Positions 1 to 11,400 of a DNA stretch of 64,000 nucleotides are shown here, piece by piece (positions within the stretch are counted from its first letter, which is position 1; each line of letters opens with the position of its first letter). The notes under the pieces were generated by a model, which saw only the letters and a list, made by a program, of their open reading frames with translations, had not been told where the DNA came from and searched no databases. Source of the DNA: Dastarcus helophoroides (taxonomy: Eukaryota; Arthropoda; Insecta; Coleoptera; Bothrideridae); assembly GCA_028583605.1 (NCBI GenBank), contig CM053337.1:22088264-22152263 (forward strand), in the 5' to 3' direction. A program made the position numbers and the translations under genes.

Positions 1-2700
1 TTGTAAAAAATGTCGAAAAAAGATTCGACATTAAAAGGAAATTCCAAAAAGGCAACGCTCAGTTTTTTCCCCTTTCTTGAAATAAAATTTTGATTTTTTT
101 TAATGTCTACCGTTTTTAAAGATTTCTATTTGTTTTGAAAATTTTGTTACTATTAAATTTCCACTTAATTCAAACTTCCCATTTCTCAAAATTTTGATTT
201 CTCTTGAAATTTTGATTTTTGCGAAATTTTGCTTTTTCTGAAATTGTACTTTTTCTCAAATTTTGTGTTAATCTGAAAATTTTAACTCTTTAAAAATTTC
301 TGTATTATTTTCAAAATTTTGGAATCTCCAACGCTTGAATTTTGAAGAGGTTTACTTTTTAAAAATTTCGTCTTTTTGAAAATCTCCACATTTAATCTTT
401 TAAAAATTTTAACTTTTCAAAAAAATACAACCCAAATTTTGACATTTTGACAGTTTTAATTTTTTAGGAAATTTAACTAATTCAAAAAATGCAATTTTTT
501 CAATTTTCACTTTTTAAAAAAATTCGCCTTTTTTTAAACCTCCGCGTGTTTGAAATATTCCACTTTTGTGAAAAATTCTACATTTTTTGAAAAATTCTAC
601 ACTATTTGAAACATTCTACTATTTGAAGTCTTTGATGTTCTCAACACATCAGTTTTTTCAAATTTTAAATTTTTTCTCCATATTTTGACTTTTTTAATTG
701 AATCTTTTTGCAAATTTTAATTTTTATTAAATTTTGACTTTGTTTAGAAAAGGTCACATTTCAGATTTTCCACTGTTTTTTTAATTTGAAGTTCTCAAAA
801 TTTTGACTCTTTTTACTACTGATTTTGGAAGAGGTTTACTTTTTGAAAATTTCGACTTTTTGAAAATGTTCACTGTTTGAACATTCAAGCTTTTATTGGT
901 TTCAATTTTTTTGAGAAATGCAGCCAAAATTTTAACCTTTTGACAGTTTTAACTTTTTTATAAAGTTATTCGACGAATGCGGTTTTTTTAAAATTTCACC
1001 TTTAAGAAAACAGCTTTTTTGTAAATCTCCGCGAGTTTAAATGATTCGACTTTTTTGAAAAATTCTACATTTTTTAAAACACTCTACTTATCTGAAGTCT
1101 TCGATGTTCTCAATATATCAGTTCTTTCAAAATTTAACTTTTTTCTCCAAATTTTGAATTTTTTAACTAGACTTTTTTGCATATTTTGATTTTTTTGAAT
1201 TTTGACTTCTTTTTGAAAATGTCACATTTCAAAATTTTCACTTTATTTAAATTTGAGTTTCTGAAAATTTTGACTGCTTGCACTTTTGGTTTTTGAAGAG
1301 GTTTACTTTTAGAATATTCAATCTTTTCAAAAATGTTCACACTTTTAAACATTGAAGCCTTTAGTAGTTTCAACTTTTTTAAAAAAAGAAACCAAAATTT
1401 TGATCTTTTGACCAGTTTTTTCCAATTTTAAATTTTTTCTTCAAATTTTGATTTTTTTAATTGGATCTTTTTGTAAATTTTGATTTTTTAAATTTTAACT
1501 TCCTTTTAAAAATATCACAATTCAAAATTTTCACTTTTTTTGGGCTTTTCGAAATTTTGACTCTTTTTCACTCTTGATTTTTGAAGAGGTTTACTTTTTG
1601 ATTATTCCGTTTTTCCAAAAGTGTTCACTCTTTTGAACATTCAAGCCTTTAGTAGTTCCAACTTTTTTAAAAAATGCAACCAGAATTTTGACCTCTTGAC
1701 AGTTTTATCTTTTTTTAGAAAATTCGACTTATTCTAAAACTGCGAGTTTTTAAAACTTTCACTTTTAAAAAAAATTCGATTTTTTTTAAACCTCCGCGTG
1801 TTTGAATGATTCAATTTTTTTTTCCTTTTTAAAAATTTCTTCTAATTTAAAGTTTTCGATTTTTTCGATGTATCAGATTTTTCCAAATATTAATTTTTTC
1901 TCCAACTTTTGAATTTTTTTTTGAATCATTTCGAAAATTTCGTTATTTTTATATTTAGACTTCGTTTTAAAAATGTCACATTCCAAAATTTCCACTTTTT
2001 TTCAATTTTGCCTTCTCAAAACGTTAACTTTTTAAATTGTAATCGTTTGAAAATTTTAACATTTTTGAAATCATTAACTTTAAACTTTTTGGAAAATTAT
2101 TTTTTTCTAGAAATTTTATATTTTTTGCATGTTTTGTGATGTTTTGAAAAATATTTTTTTTTTATATTTTTACTTCATTAAAGATTTTTGCTTATATACT
2201 TTCCATTAAAGATTTTAACATTTTTGAAAATGTCGATATAATTTTTTTTCAAAATTTCGACATAAAAAATTGCGACTCTATTCAAGACTACATCTTTTAC
2301 TCAAAATTTTGATGTTTTTTTTTGTAAATTTCAATCGCTTCATTCAAAATATTGAACCTTTTTTAAAACGTTGACTTTTTCAAAACTACATCTGTTTGTT
2401 TTTTTTTGTGAATTTAGAATGTTTCCTTTAAAATATTAAACCTTTTTCAAACGTTGACTACTTCCAAAATTTTTATTTAAAGCAAAATTGGCTTTTTCTT
2501 GAAAAATTCACTCTTATTCTTTAAATTTCGACTTTATTAAAATATTTACTTTTCTAAACTTCGAATTTTTTAATATTTCGACGTTTTTCAGGATTTTTTT
2601 TTTGAAAGTTTCGATTTTTGTTCTGATTTTTTTTGAGAATGTTGTTTAATCTAAAATTATTGATTTTGTTACAAAAGTTTGACTTTGAAAAATTGGACAA
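1..2700. repeat. T-rich degenerate tandem repeats
   Basis: This is a T-rich tract with no credible gene. It contains a blurred tandem repeat of roughly 480 bases. Landmark words recur: 'GAAGAGGTTTACTTTT' near 345, 830, 1296 and 1584, and 'CTCCGCG' near 541, 1027 and 1793. Short reading frames here are Phe/Leu- or Lys-rich by composition only. Confidence 0.75.
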
Positions 2701-2727
2701 TTGAACAATTTTTCAAAAACTTTCATT

Positions 2728-2868
2728 ATCTCTCTGAAGATGATAGCTTGGCTATCAAAACGAGTTAGATTAACATTTGTTGTGTTTTCTAATCTTTCTT
2801 GGTTTCAGGGGACAAGATTCCTATTTCAATTTTTGAAGATAACCTAGAACCAATCCATTTCACCAAAA
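2728..2868 (+). repeat. Module A copy (dispersed ~140-bp repeat)
   Basis: This is a copy of a dispersed module seen a dozen or more times in the window. It begins with TCTCTGAAGATGATAGC, runs through TTGTTGTGTTTT and GTTTCAGGGGACAAGAT, and ends near a CCACCAAAA-like word. The start can fold as a small hairpin, GATAGC-TTG-GCTATC, between CTGAAGA and GAAA; here the last part is changed to CAAAA. Confidence 0.85.
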
Positions 2869-3457
2869 AAAAAAATTACCGTTTTTAAAAATGCTATTTT
2901 GTTTAAAACGTTTATCCTTTTTAAAAATATTTGCTCTTTGCGAAAATTTGTCTTCTTTAGAATTCTGAATCTAAAAGTTTCGACATTTTCAGAACATCTT
3001 TTTATTGAAATTCCAATTTCTTTTCAAAATCTTGTTTTTTGCCCTGGAGTTTTGATTTTTAGTGAAATAAGGGCTTTACCAAAATTTCTGCTTTTTTAAG
3101 CTTAAGGCTTCACATTTTTTTTTGAAAATTTCAACAATTATATTTTTTTCACTTTTTTTGAAAATTAAGCATTATTTTTGAAATTTCGGCTTTTTCTCTA
3201 AATTTCAAAATTATTAAATTTTCAGTCTTTTAAAAGTTTTCGTTTTTTTGAAAACTTGAACATTTCTTAAAATTCCGCCTTATTTTGAAAAAAGCAATCT
3301 TTTTTTAAATTGCATTTTTTTGAAAGTCGACTGTTCTTTATTGTCGAAGTTTTCGAATGTTTATCATTTTGTCTTGTTGGGATAAAATCGGTTTTGACAA
3401 CCTAATTTTCTCTTGTAGAAAAAATTTTAATTTCGTTAGATATTAATTAATAATTTT
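2869..3457. repeat. T-rich degenerate sequence between inverted module A copies
   Basis: T-rich low-complexity sequence lying between a plus-oriented module A copy on the left and a minus-oriented copy on the right. Nothing coding is visible. Confidence 0.6.
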
Positions 3458-3599
3458 TTTTGTGGAACGGACTGGTCCTCGATTATCTTCAAAAATTGAA
3501 ATACAAATCTTGTCCCCTGAAACCAAAATAGATTAAAACACACAACAAAGTTTGCTCTAATGTGTTTCGACAGCCAAGCTATCATCTTTAGAGAGATAC
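3458..3599 (-). repeat. Module A copy
   Basis: Minus-strand copy of module A. It starts with GTGGAACGGACTGGTCC and ends with CTATCATCTTTAGAGAGATA. It faces the copy at 2728-2868, so the two form an inverted pair 0.6 kb apart. Confidence 0.85.
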
Positions 3600-4203
3600 T
3601 ATTTTTCACCCTCATGGGGTTTGAATTTTCAAAATAGATCAATTATTTTCGAGATTAAACTAGAAATTTGGAAAAAGAATCGAAATTTGAAAAATGTCTT
3701 TAAAAACTTTGAGGCAAAAGTTGGACAAATTGGTATCGGATAAACAAAGAAATAGTTATTATTTCGAAAGGTCAAAAATTCAAGCTTACAGTCAAAATTT
3801 CAGGAGAAACGTAAAAATTAAATTTTGGCTCCATAAGACAAAATTTTTAAAGGTTGAAAAAGTAGAAAATTCGAAAAGTACAAGAAAGTGAAAATTTTTA
3901 AAAAAAGTAAGTTTAAAAAAGTGGCTTTTTCAAAAATTTCAGAATTATGAAACCAAGAAATTTTAAAAAGGGTTCAAACTTTAAAAAATTAAAATATTAG
4001 GATGTTTTTTAGAAATTTAGAGCAAAAGTCAAAATTTCAAAAATAAGACAATTTTTTTAAAAAAGGCTTAATTCTAAGGAGCAATCGAAAATTTCAAAAA
4101 TGATTGAAATTTTAAATAAAAATGAAAAGAATGAAAAAGAAAAAAAAATAAATTTTTAAAAAATATAAAATTGCAAGAAATTGGAATTTTTGATAAAAGC
4201 GAA
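3600..4203. repeat. A-rich degenerate sequence
   Basis: A-rich counterpart of the T-rich tract on the left. The dominant word is AAAATTT with 'GTCAAAATTTC' variants. No gene is supported. The switch from T-rich to A-rich happens across the inverted module A pair. Confidence 0.6.
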
Positions 4204-4312
4204 AAATTGAAATACAAATCTTACCCCCTGAACCACAGAAAGATTAAAAAACACAACAGAGGTTGCTCTAACGCGTTTCGATAGCCAAGCTACCATCTTT
4301 AGAAAAATACTC
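4204..4312 (-). repeat. Module A copy, partial
   Basis: Partial minus-strand module A, from TTGAAATACAAATCTTACCC to CTACCATCTTTAGAAA. The outer GGAACGGACTGG end is missing. Confidence 0.8.
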
Positions 4313-4960
4313 TTTGTGAAAAAACCTCAAATTCTAATTAAGAATTTATTGTAAATAAGTTAATTACGTTTATTTAAAATGTTGAATTTCATGTAAAATC
4401 TAGACTAAAAATTCGAATGTTTTTAAAAATTTTGAATAAGTTTCCAAATAGTTTGACTTTAATTTGAAAGTTTCCAATTTTTTTTACTTAATTTAAACTA
4501 AAATACTTAAAGTAACTTTAAATTTCTTTTCGAAATTAATACTTTTCTGGTAAATTTTCGTTTTTAGATCCAAATAAATTTTAAATTCAAGATTTTGGAT
4601 TTCCTTTCTGTCGAATTTAAGCCCCAAGTTGAAAAATTCAAAAATATTTAAAAGTTCTAAGGTTTCGAATATAATTTATCATATTTTTGACTTGTTTACC
4701 CAAATTTGTTAGATTGAGCTTTAAATTTTTTATTTCTTTCATCATTTTGACTCTAAAATCAAAAATTCATTTTTTTCTTATTTTTTTTCTAAAAAAATGA
4801 ACCTTTCAGAATTTGAATCTGCAAAATCAAATAACATTTTTTTGATTTTAATCAAGCTTTTTGTTTTGTAAAAAATCCCTGAGATGATTTCAGAAATGCC
4901 CCACTTTGCCTACTTGAGATGCTGAAAATGGAAAGACAAACCGGTTTTTATAAAAACCCG
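4313..4960. other. AT-rich sequence, no feature seen
   Basis: AT-rich sequence with homopolymer runs and no long reading frame or recognisable repeat boundary. Confidence 0.5.
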
Positions 4961-5644
4961 TATCAAGTCTCTATTTGTAGCAGAATTTTGTTAATGCACA
5001 AATCAATAATCTACGGAAAAGCCGGGGTATGTGTTTTTCGCCAATCCAACACTTAATGGCATTCGAGGAGATTTTCAATATAAAATGAATTCAGTTTTTC
5101 TGACGGGGTGAAGTGTTGCCGAGGTGCCAGACGGTACCAATCACCTATCGGATTAGTTTTCGATATCAATCGGCCCTTTCGAACAAGAAATACGGAAGTT
5201 GTCGGGCTTCGACTTCTCCGAATTCAATTTCTATAATCAGTTCGCTTTGTTTTTCTATACGCTTTACCCTTTGGACGGGCAATCTAGTCAGGCTTTTGTA
5301 TTAATTTGGGTTTTCATGCTTAAACGGAGTGAATAAATTACTTGGAGCCGCTGTTAGTTTATTAGTTTTTTACACCTTTAGCAGCTTTTAAAGTTTTTGG
5401 CAGTTTAGCACTTGAACGATTACAGTTTGTCTAGTTTTTTAACCTGCAGCTCGTTGTTCTAAATTTGGAAAGTCGCTGTTTAGTGACTAGATTTCAGGAG
5501 AAGCTCAACTAAATAAGAAATATTTTTTTAAAAAATCCAGGCGCGCTGTTCCAACCAGACATTCTAATGGAAAATAAAACCAATTAGGTTTATTTTCGGC
5601 CGATTTGTAAGTATTCTGTGCTGAAAAAATTATATCTGTTTTTA
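4961..5644. other. Low-copy island, no gene recognised
   Basis: Base composition becomes balanced and the AATTT-type arrays stop, so this looks like ordinary single-copy intergenic or intronic DNA. A 63-codon frame at 5113-5304 has no recognisable domain. I see no splice-bounded exon that I could defend. Confidence 0.45.
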
Positions 5645-5776
5645 TATTGAAATACAAATCTGTGTTTCAATTATTGAAATACAAACCTTGCCCCTTGAAA
5701 CCAAGAAAGATTAAAAAACACGCCAAAGGTTGCTCTATATTTAAAGATACCCGAGGACCAGTTCGTTCCCACCAAA
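5645..5776. repeat. Scrambled module A copy
   Basis: Module A words appear in rearranged order. ATTGAAATACAAATC occurs at about 5647 and nearly again at 5674. Minus-strand core words follow to about 5738, then the outer end CCGAGGACCAGTTCGTTCC in the plus orientation. This suggests an internal rearrangement or two truncated insertions. Confidence 0.7.
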
Positions 5777-6341
5777 ATCTGTTTTTATGTCGCAACTAAT
5801 GACGAGAACACGTTTTTGCGACCGGCGCATCCACCAATTTCATTCACATCGTACTTTTTACAGCCCCGAACTTATTTAATTGACCATGGGACCCTGTTCT
5901 ATTTAAGAGGAAGTATCAAACTCGACAATAAATGGGACCGAAGCTATGCGCTACATACAGAAAGATTTTCATTCCCTTCGGTTTGATTTCCCAACATATC
6001 GACTCAATTTCTCCATCTTGAAGTCTCCAAAGATCAGCCAGACATCGGATTCAACTAGAAATACTTTGCCAACGATGGAATTTATTAGGTTACCCGAGGA
6101 CATAACTTGAATTATATCTCATTTCATTGATGGCGGAATTTTCCCCATTGTGTTGGGACATTTTCTCCTTGATGCAACACACGATAAAATGCATCGGGCG
6201 AGAGAATATGGGACATTTTTAAACTTCTTTCTGGACGAATGCAATCGAGCGAAAGCTTTTGTGCGGTTGCACATTTCGTGACTTAACCTCTCCATTGAAA
6301 GGCATCCGAAGCGAATCGCATATATGTACGCTAGATTGAGT
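5777..6341. other. Low-copy sequence, no gene recognised
   Basis: Balanced composition and no repeat signature. The 119-codon minus-strand frame at 6119-6478 runs through a module A copy and has no known domain, so it is not called. Confidence 0.4.
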
Positions 6342-6455
6342 ACCTCTCTGAAGATGATAACTTGGCTATCGAAACGCGTTAGAACAACCTTTGTTATGTC
6401 TTTTATTGGTTTCAGTTTCAGTTTTTTAAAATAACCAAGGATTAGTCCACCAAAA
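6342..6455 (+). repeat. Module A copy
   Basis: Plus-strand module A beginning CCTCTCTGAAGATGATAACT, with GAAACGCGTTAGA intact and the middle shortened. The outer end is degraded to AGGATTAGTCCACC. Confidence 0.8.
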
Positions 6456-7942
6456 AAGCTTGTAATGTTGGCTACCAAATTTACAAGTTAAACCCAGATG
6501 TGACACAGGATATCGTTACCATTTCCCCCTCGAGACTGTCTAATTAGTTGCCCCTACGATGAAGTTCAATTAACATAAAAAGATCATCGGGATGTTGTTT
6601 TTGTGGCCATACGTGGTCGTTTTCGTTATTTAAAGGTAGATGTTGTGTTTAATAGACATTGAAGGAGTCCCAGACGGAATCTATGGCTTGGTGTCGTTTT
6701 TCATGACGCCGTTAAAGTAGGTGAGAGAAATCATTATCGAAGACGTTAAATTTATGGCCTGTTCAGAAACCTCGTGATGTCTATACACACTGTTGCTGGC
6801 TGAAAGCCGCTTCCCTTGAGAACCTTCCTCACTTTTGGGACGACTGATAAATGAAAACTTATTAGAAATTACAGGAAGCTGTCTAGTTAACCACTTCGAA
6901 AAGATGTGTCACTTACCGACGTGTATATTTCCTACATTTGATAAGTCTTTTAGTGTATGGGGTAACGTAATATTTTATGATTTTTATCTTCTTTGAACAT
7001 ATCAGTTACAAATTAAATATAATACACTCAGCACAAAAAAATTTCCAAATTTTCAGATGATTTTTAAAAAGACAAATCCAAAGAAAAATTGTCATAAAGA
7101 CAAATAATAATAAGCAAATTAAAGATTCAAGTTTCTGATTTTAAAATCTTGATTTCAAAAATTTTTATTACAAACATTTTTAATATCTAATTTTCAAAAA
7201 TGTTTATTACAAAACTCTTCACATAATTAAATTCTCAAAACTTAAAATGTAACAAACTTCTAATGATCTACGATGATTTGTCACCGAATTAGAGTTAGTT
7301 CACTGAGTTGAAAACAAAAAAGTCATTTCTGAATTTGGTAATCAATAAATAGTCACACAGAAAATACAAGTAAGGTTTTAAAAAGTGAAAAGCTTTCTCT
7401 ACAATTATTATTTATTGGTTTTTAATAAAAAAAATGTTAATATCAGAAATTTGATTAAAAAACGAGGTAAACAATTGTGCAAAAAGGAATATTCTCTTAA
7501 CTTGGCATAACTTGGAAAAAAAATGGATACACTCAAGGTGTTGCTAGAATAGCTAAAAATTTCAGTGCTACCTGCTTAAAATAATTCAAAATGTGATATT
7601 TGCTAAAAAATCCATTCAAGGATGTCTTTTGCACATTTTGTTAATTTTCATGTTTAAAATGTTTTTTTTTTAGCAATAATTCATATTTTCCATCGTAATC
7701 CAGAATGCACAAGGGAATTTGCATGAAAAGCCACTTCGAAAATATTCTGACAATTTCACGACTTTCTAAAAAACATGACACTTTTCACGTTGCAGAAAAT
7801 TTGCTACTTTTAATCGTTTGGAAATATTGGCCATCGTAAAAAACTTGCTGCATCGAAAATTTTGCAACTGGGCACAAATTCGTAAAGGTGAAAGAACTCA
7901 CGAACGCAGAAATAGTTGCAAACTCGAAAAAATCGCTACTAT
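6456..7942. other. Low-copy then AT-rich sequence, no gene recognised
   Basis: About 500 bases of balanced-composition DNA are followed by AT-rich DNA from about 6960. I see no coding region, RNA gene or repeat unit. Confidence 0.4.
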
Positions 7943-7956
7943 AAACCTTCTCTAAA
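7943..7956. repeat. SINE target-site duplication, left
   Basis: AAACCTTCTCTAAA, identical to the copy at 8205-8218 on the other side of the SINE. Confidence 0.9.
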
Positions 7957-8204
7957 GGGGATTGTGGTCGAGTAGTATGAGTGCTGGACTACAAACTAAG
8001 AGAGCTGGGTTCAATTCCCGCTGGCGGATTCATCCACCGCCCGTTTTCAAGAAACGCTCTGGTTCCCAAGGTCGACTCAGCATTACGATGAAATGCCACA
8101 CTGCCTTCCTCGTATGCCCTTCGGCCCAAGCAATAGCAGCTCAGACCTGCTATTATCTCCATAGCGCTGAAAAAGCGCTGCAAGGAAGCTATTATTATTA
8201 TTAG
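7957..8204 (+). mobile_element. tRNA-derived SINE with 14-bp target duplication
   Basis: The head resembles a tRNA gene and its internal Pol III promoter. An A-box-like stretch (TGGTCGAGTAGTATGAGTGC) is followed at the expected distance by the B-box GGTTCAATTCCC. The body continues for about 170 bases and ends in an ATT microsatellite tail (8191-8203). The element is flanked by perfect 14-bp direct repeats, AAACCTTCTCTAAA, at 7943-7956 and 8205-8218, the hallmark of LINE-mediated insertion. The perfect duplication argues for a fairly recent insertion. Reading frames on both strands here are incidental. The SINE family is not identified. Confidence 0.88.
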
Positions 8205-8218
8205 AAACCTTCTCTAAA
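8205..8218. repeat. SINE target-site duplication, right
   Basis: AAACCTTCTCTAAA directly after the ATT tail, identical to 7943-7956. Confidence 0.9.
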
Positions 8219-8420
8219 TATTAATCTTAAAAAAAAAATTGCTCTAGCGAAAAAATAAATTAAAATAAGCTTTTCAAAGCCTGGTATCAAACGTTTTCAG
8301 ATAAGAAAAGGCATAAAAATGAAGAATTTTTGTTAGAAACATCAAGAGAAAATTAATTTCTGTCAGAATTTTGAGATGAAACCTTTTAAAAGAAATTTTG
8401 CCACAGGCCATCTTGTTTTT

Positions 8421-11400
8421 ATACGACCTCGAGTTCACGAGACATCCAAGTTCATATGACCTTGAGCTTATGCGACCTTGAGCCCACGCGACCTTGAGCC
8501 CACGCGACCTTGAGCCCACACGACATTGAGCTCACATGATCTGGAACTAACATGATTTTCATCTGAAGTAATTTTGAATTTGCGCGACTTTAAACTCGCG
8601 TGGCCTCGAGCTAATGTAACCTTGAACACACGCAATCGTAAGCTAACGTAATCCTGAAGGCAGGTGATCTTGAGTTCACGTGACACTGAACTAATGCGAC
8701 CTTGAGCTAATGTGGCTTCAGACTTTCGTAACCTCGAATCCACGTAACTCTGATATCGTTGAGCTCGCATGACATTGAGCTCGTGTGAACTTGAACTCAC
8801 GTTACCTTGAGATTAGATGACGTTCAACTCACGTGAGCTTAGGCTAGCCCTTAATCTAACTGACCTTGAGTTTACGCGACCCTGAACTCACGTGGTCTCG
8901 AGCTGACGTAACCTTGAACACAAGCTAATCTAATCCTGAAGTCAGGTTTACGTTACTTCGAGCCCACGTGACTCTGACATCTTTGACCTCACATAACCTT
9001 GACCTTGGGTGAACTTGAACTCACGTTACCTTAAGATCAGATAATATTAAACTCGCGTGACCTTAACCTAGCCTTGAACTTACCTGACCTGGAGTTTAGG
9101 CGACCCTGAATTCGCGTGGCCACGAGTGGCCACGAGTGACCTTGAACACACGCTAGTCTAATTTTAAACTCAGGGGACCTTGAACTCACGTGACATTGAA
9201 CTAACGCGACCTTGAACTAACGTGATCTTGACCGGACGTGACCTTGAGCTAACGTGTTCAAAGTTACATTAACTTTAAACACACGCAATGGCTAGCTAGC
9301 TCATCTGAAGTAATTTTGAATTTGCGCGACTTTAAACTCACGTGGCCTCGAGCTAATGTAACCTTGAACACACGCAATCGTAAGCTAACGTAATCCTGAA
9401 GGCAGGTGACCTTGGGTTCACGTAACTCAGAACTAACGCGACCTTGAGCTGATGTGGCTTTAGACTTACGCGACCTCGAACCCACGTAACTCTGATATCG
9501 TTGAGCTCGCATGACATTGAGCTCGTGTGAACTTGAACTCACGTTACCTTGAGATTAGATGACGTTAAACCCACGTGAGCTTAGGCCAGCCTTCAATCTA
9601 ACTAACCTTGACTTTATGCAACTCTGAACTCACGTGGCCTTGAGCTGACGTAACCTTGAACACAAACTAATCTAATCAATCCTGAACTCAGGTTTAGGTT
9701 ACTTCGAGCCGACGTGACTCTGACATCTTTGAGCTTACATGACCTTGATCTTGGGTAAACTTGAACTCACGTTACCTTAAGATCATATGATGTTAAACTT
9801 GCTTTACCTTAACCTAGCCTTAAACTTAACTAACCTCGAGTTTAGGCTACCCTGAATTCACGTGGCCTCGAGCTAAAGTGACCTTGAACACACGCGAATC
9901 TAATCCTAAACTCAGGTGACCTTCAGCTCATGTGACATTGAACTAACGCGACCTTGAACTAACATGATCTTGACCAAACGTGACCTTGAGCTAACGTGAT
10001 TTTCATCTGAAATAATTTTGAATTTGCGCGACCTTCAACTCACGTGGCCTGGAGCTAATGTAACTTTGAACAGAGGCAATCGCTATCTAACGTAATCCTA
10101 AAGGCAGGTGACCAGGTGACCTTGAGTTCACGTGACGCTGAACTAATGCGAGCTTAAGCTGATGTGGCTTTAGCTTACGTAACTTCGAACCCACCTAACT
10201 CTGATATCGTTGAGCTCACATGACATTGAGCTCGAGTGAACTTGAGCTCACGTTACCTTGAGATTATATGACGTTAAATTCACGTGAGCCTAGGCAAGCC
10301 TTTAATCTAACTGACCTTGACTTTACGCGACCCTGAACTCACGTGGCCTCGAGCTGACGTAACCTTGAACGCAAACTGATCTAATCCTGAACTCAGGTTT
10401 ACGTTACTTCCAGCCCACGTGACTCTGACATCTTTGAGCTCACATAACCTTGACCTTGGGTGAAATTAAGCTCACGTTACCTTAAGATCAGATGATATTA
10501 AACTCGCGTGACCTTATGCTAGCCATTAACTTAACTGACTTCGACTTTAGGCGACCCTGAACTCACGTGACCTTGAGCTAACGTGACCTTAAACACACGC
10601 TTATCTAATCCTAAACTCAGGTGACCTTGAGCTTACGTGATATTAAGCTCACATGGCCCTGAGCTAACATAACTTTCATCTAAAGTAATTTTGAATTTAT
10701 GCGACCTTGAACTCACGTGGCCTGGAGCTAATGTAACCTTGAACACACGCAATTGTAAGCTAACGTAATACTGATAGCAGGTAACCTTAGATTTACGTAA
10801 CACTAAACTAACGCGACCTTGAGCTGATGTGGCTTTACATGGCTTACGTAACCTCGAACCCAGTAACTCTGATATCGTTGAGCTTGCATGACATTAAGCT
10901 CGTGTGAACTTGAAGTCACGTTACTTTGAGATTAGATGATGTTAAACTCACGTGAGCTTGAACTAGCCTTTCATCTAACTGACCTTGACACTACGCGACT
11001 CTGAAGTCACGTGGCCTCGAGCTGACGTAACCTTGAACACAAGCTAATATAATCCCGAACTCAAGTTTACGTTACTTCGAACCCACGTGACTCTGACATA
11101 TTTGAGCTAACATAACCTTGGCCTTGGGTGAACTAAAACTCACGTTACATTAAGATCAGATGATGTTAAACTTGCGTGACCTTAAGCTTGCCTTTAAATT
11201 ATCGGATCTCGGGTTTAGGCGACCCTGAACTCACGAAGCCTCCAGCTAACGGGACCTTCAACATACGCTAATCTAATCCTAAACTAAGATGGCCTTGAGC
11301 TTATGTGACATTGAGCTCACATGACCTTAAACTAACATGACTTTCATCTGAAGTAATTTTGAATTTACGCGCCCTTGAACTATCGTGGCCCCGAGCTAAT

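Noticed and set aside
6119..6478. 119-codon minus-strand frame
   Set aside because: It runs through a module A repeat copy, has no recognisable domain and shows no coding bias by eye.
7962..8204. 80-codon plus frame and 64-codon minus frame inside the SINE
   Set aside because: The sequence is a tRNA-derived SINE with promoter boxes, tail and target duplications; the frames are incidental.
8468..9542. Ser/Arg-rich minus-strand frames of 110 and 92 codons
   Set aside because: They arise from the 16-bp satellite (three units make a multiple of three) and reappear in successive higher-order units.
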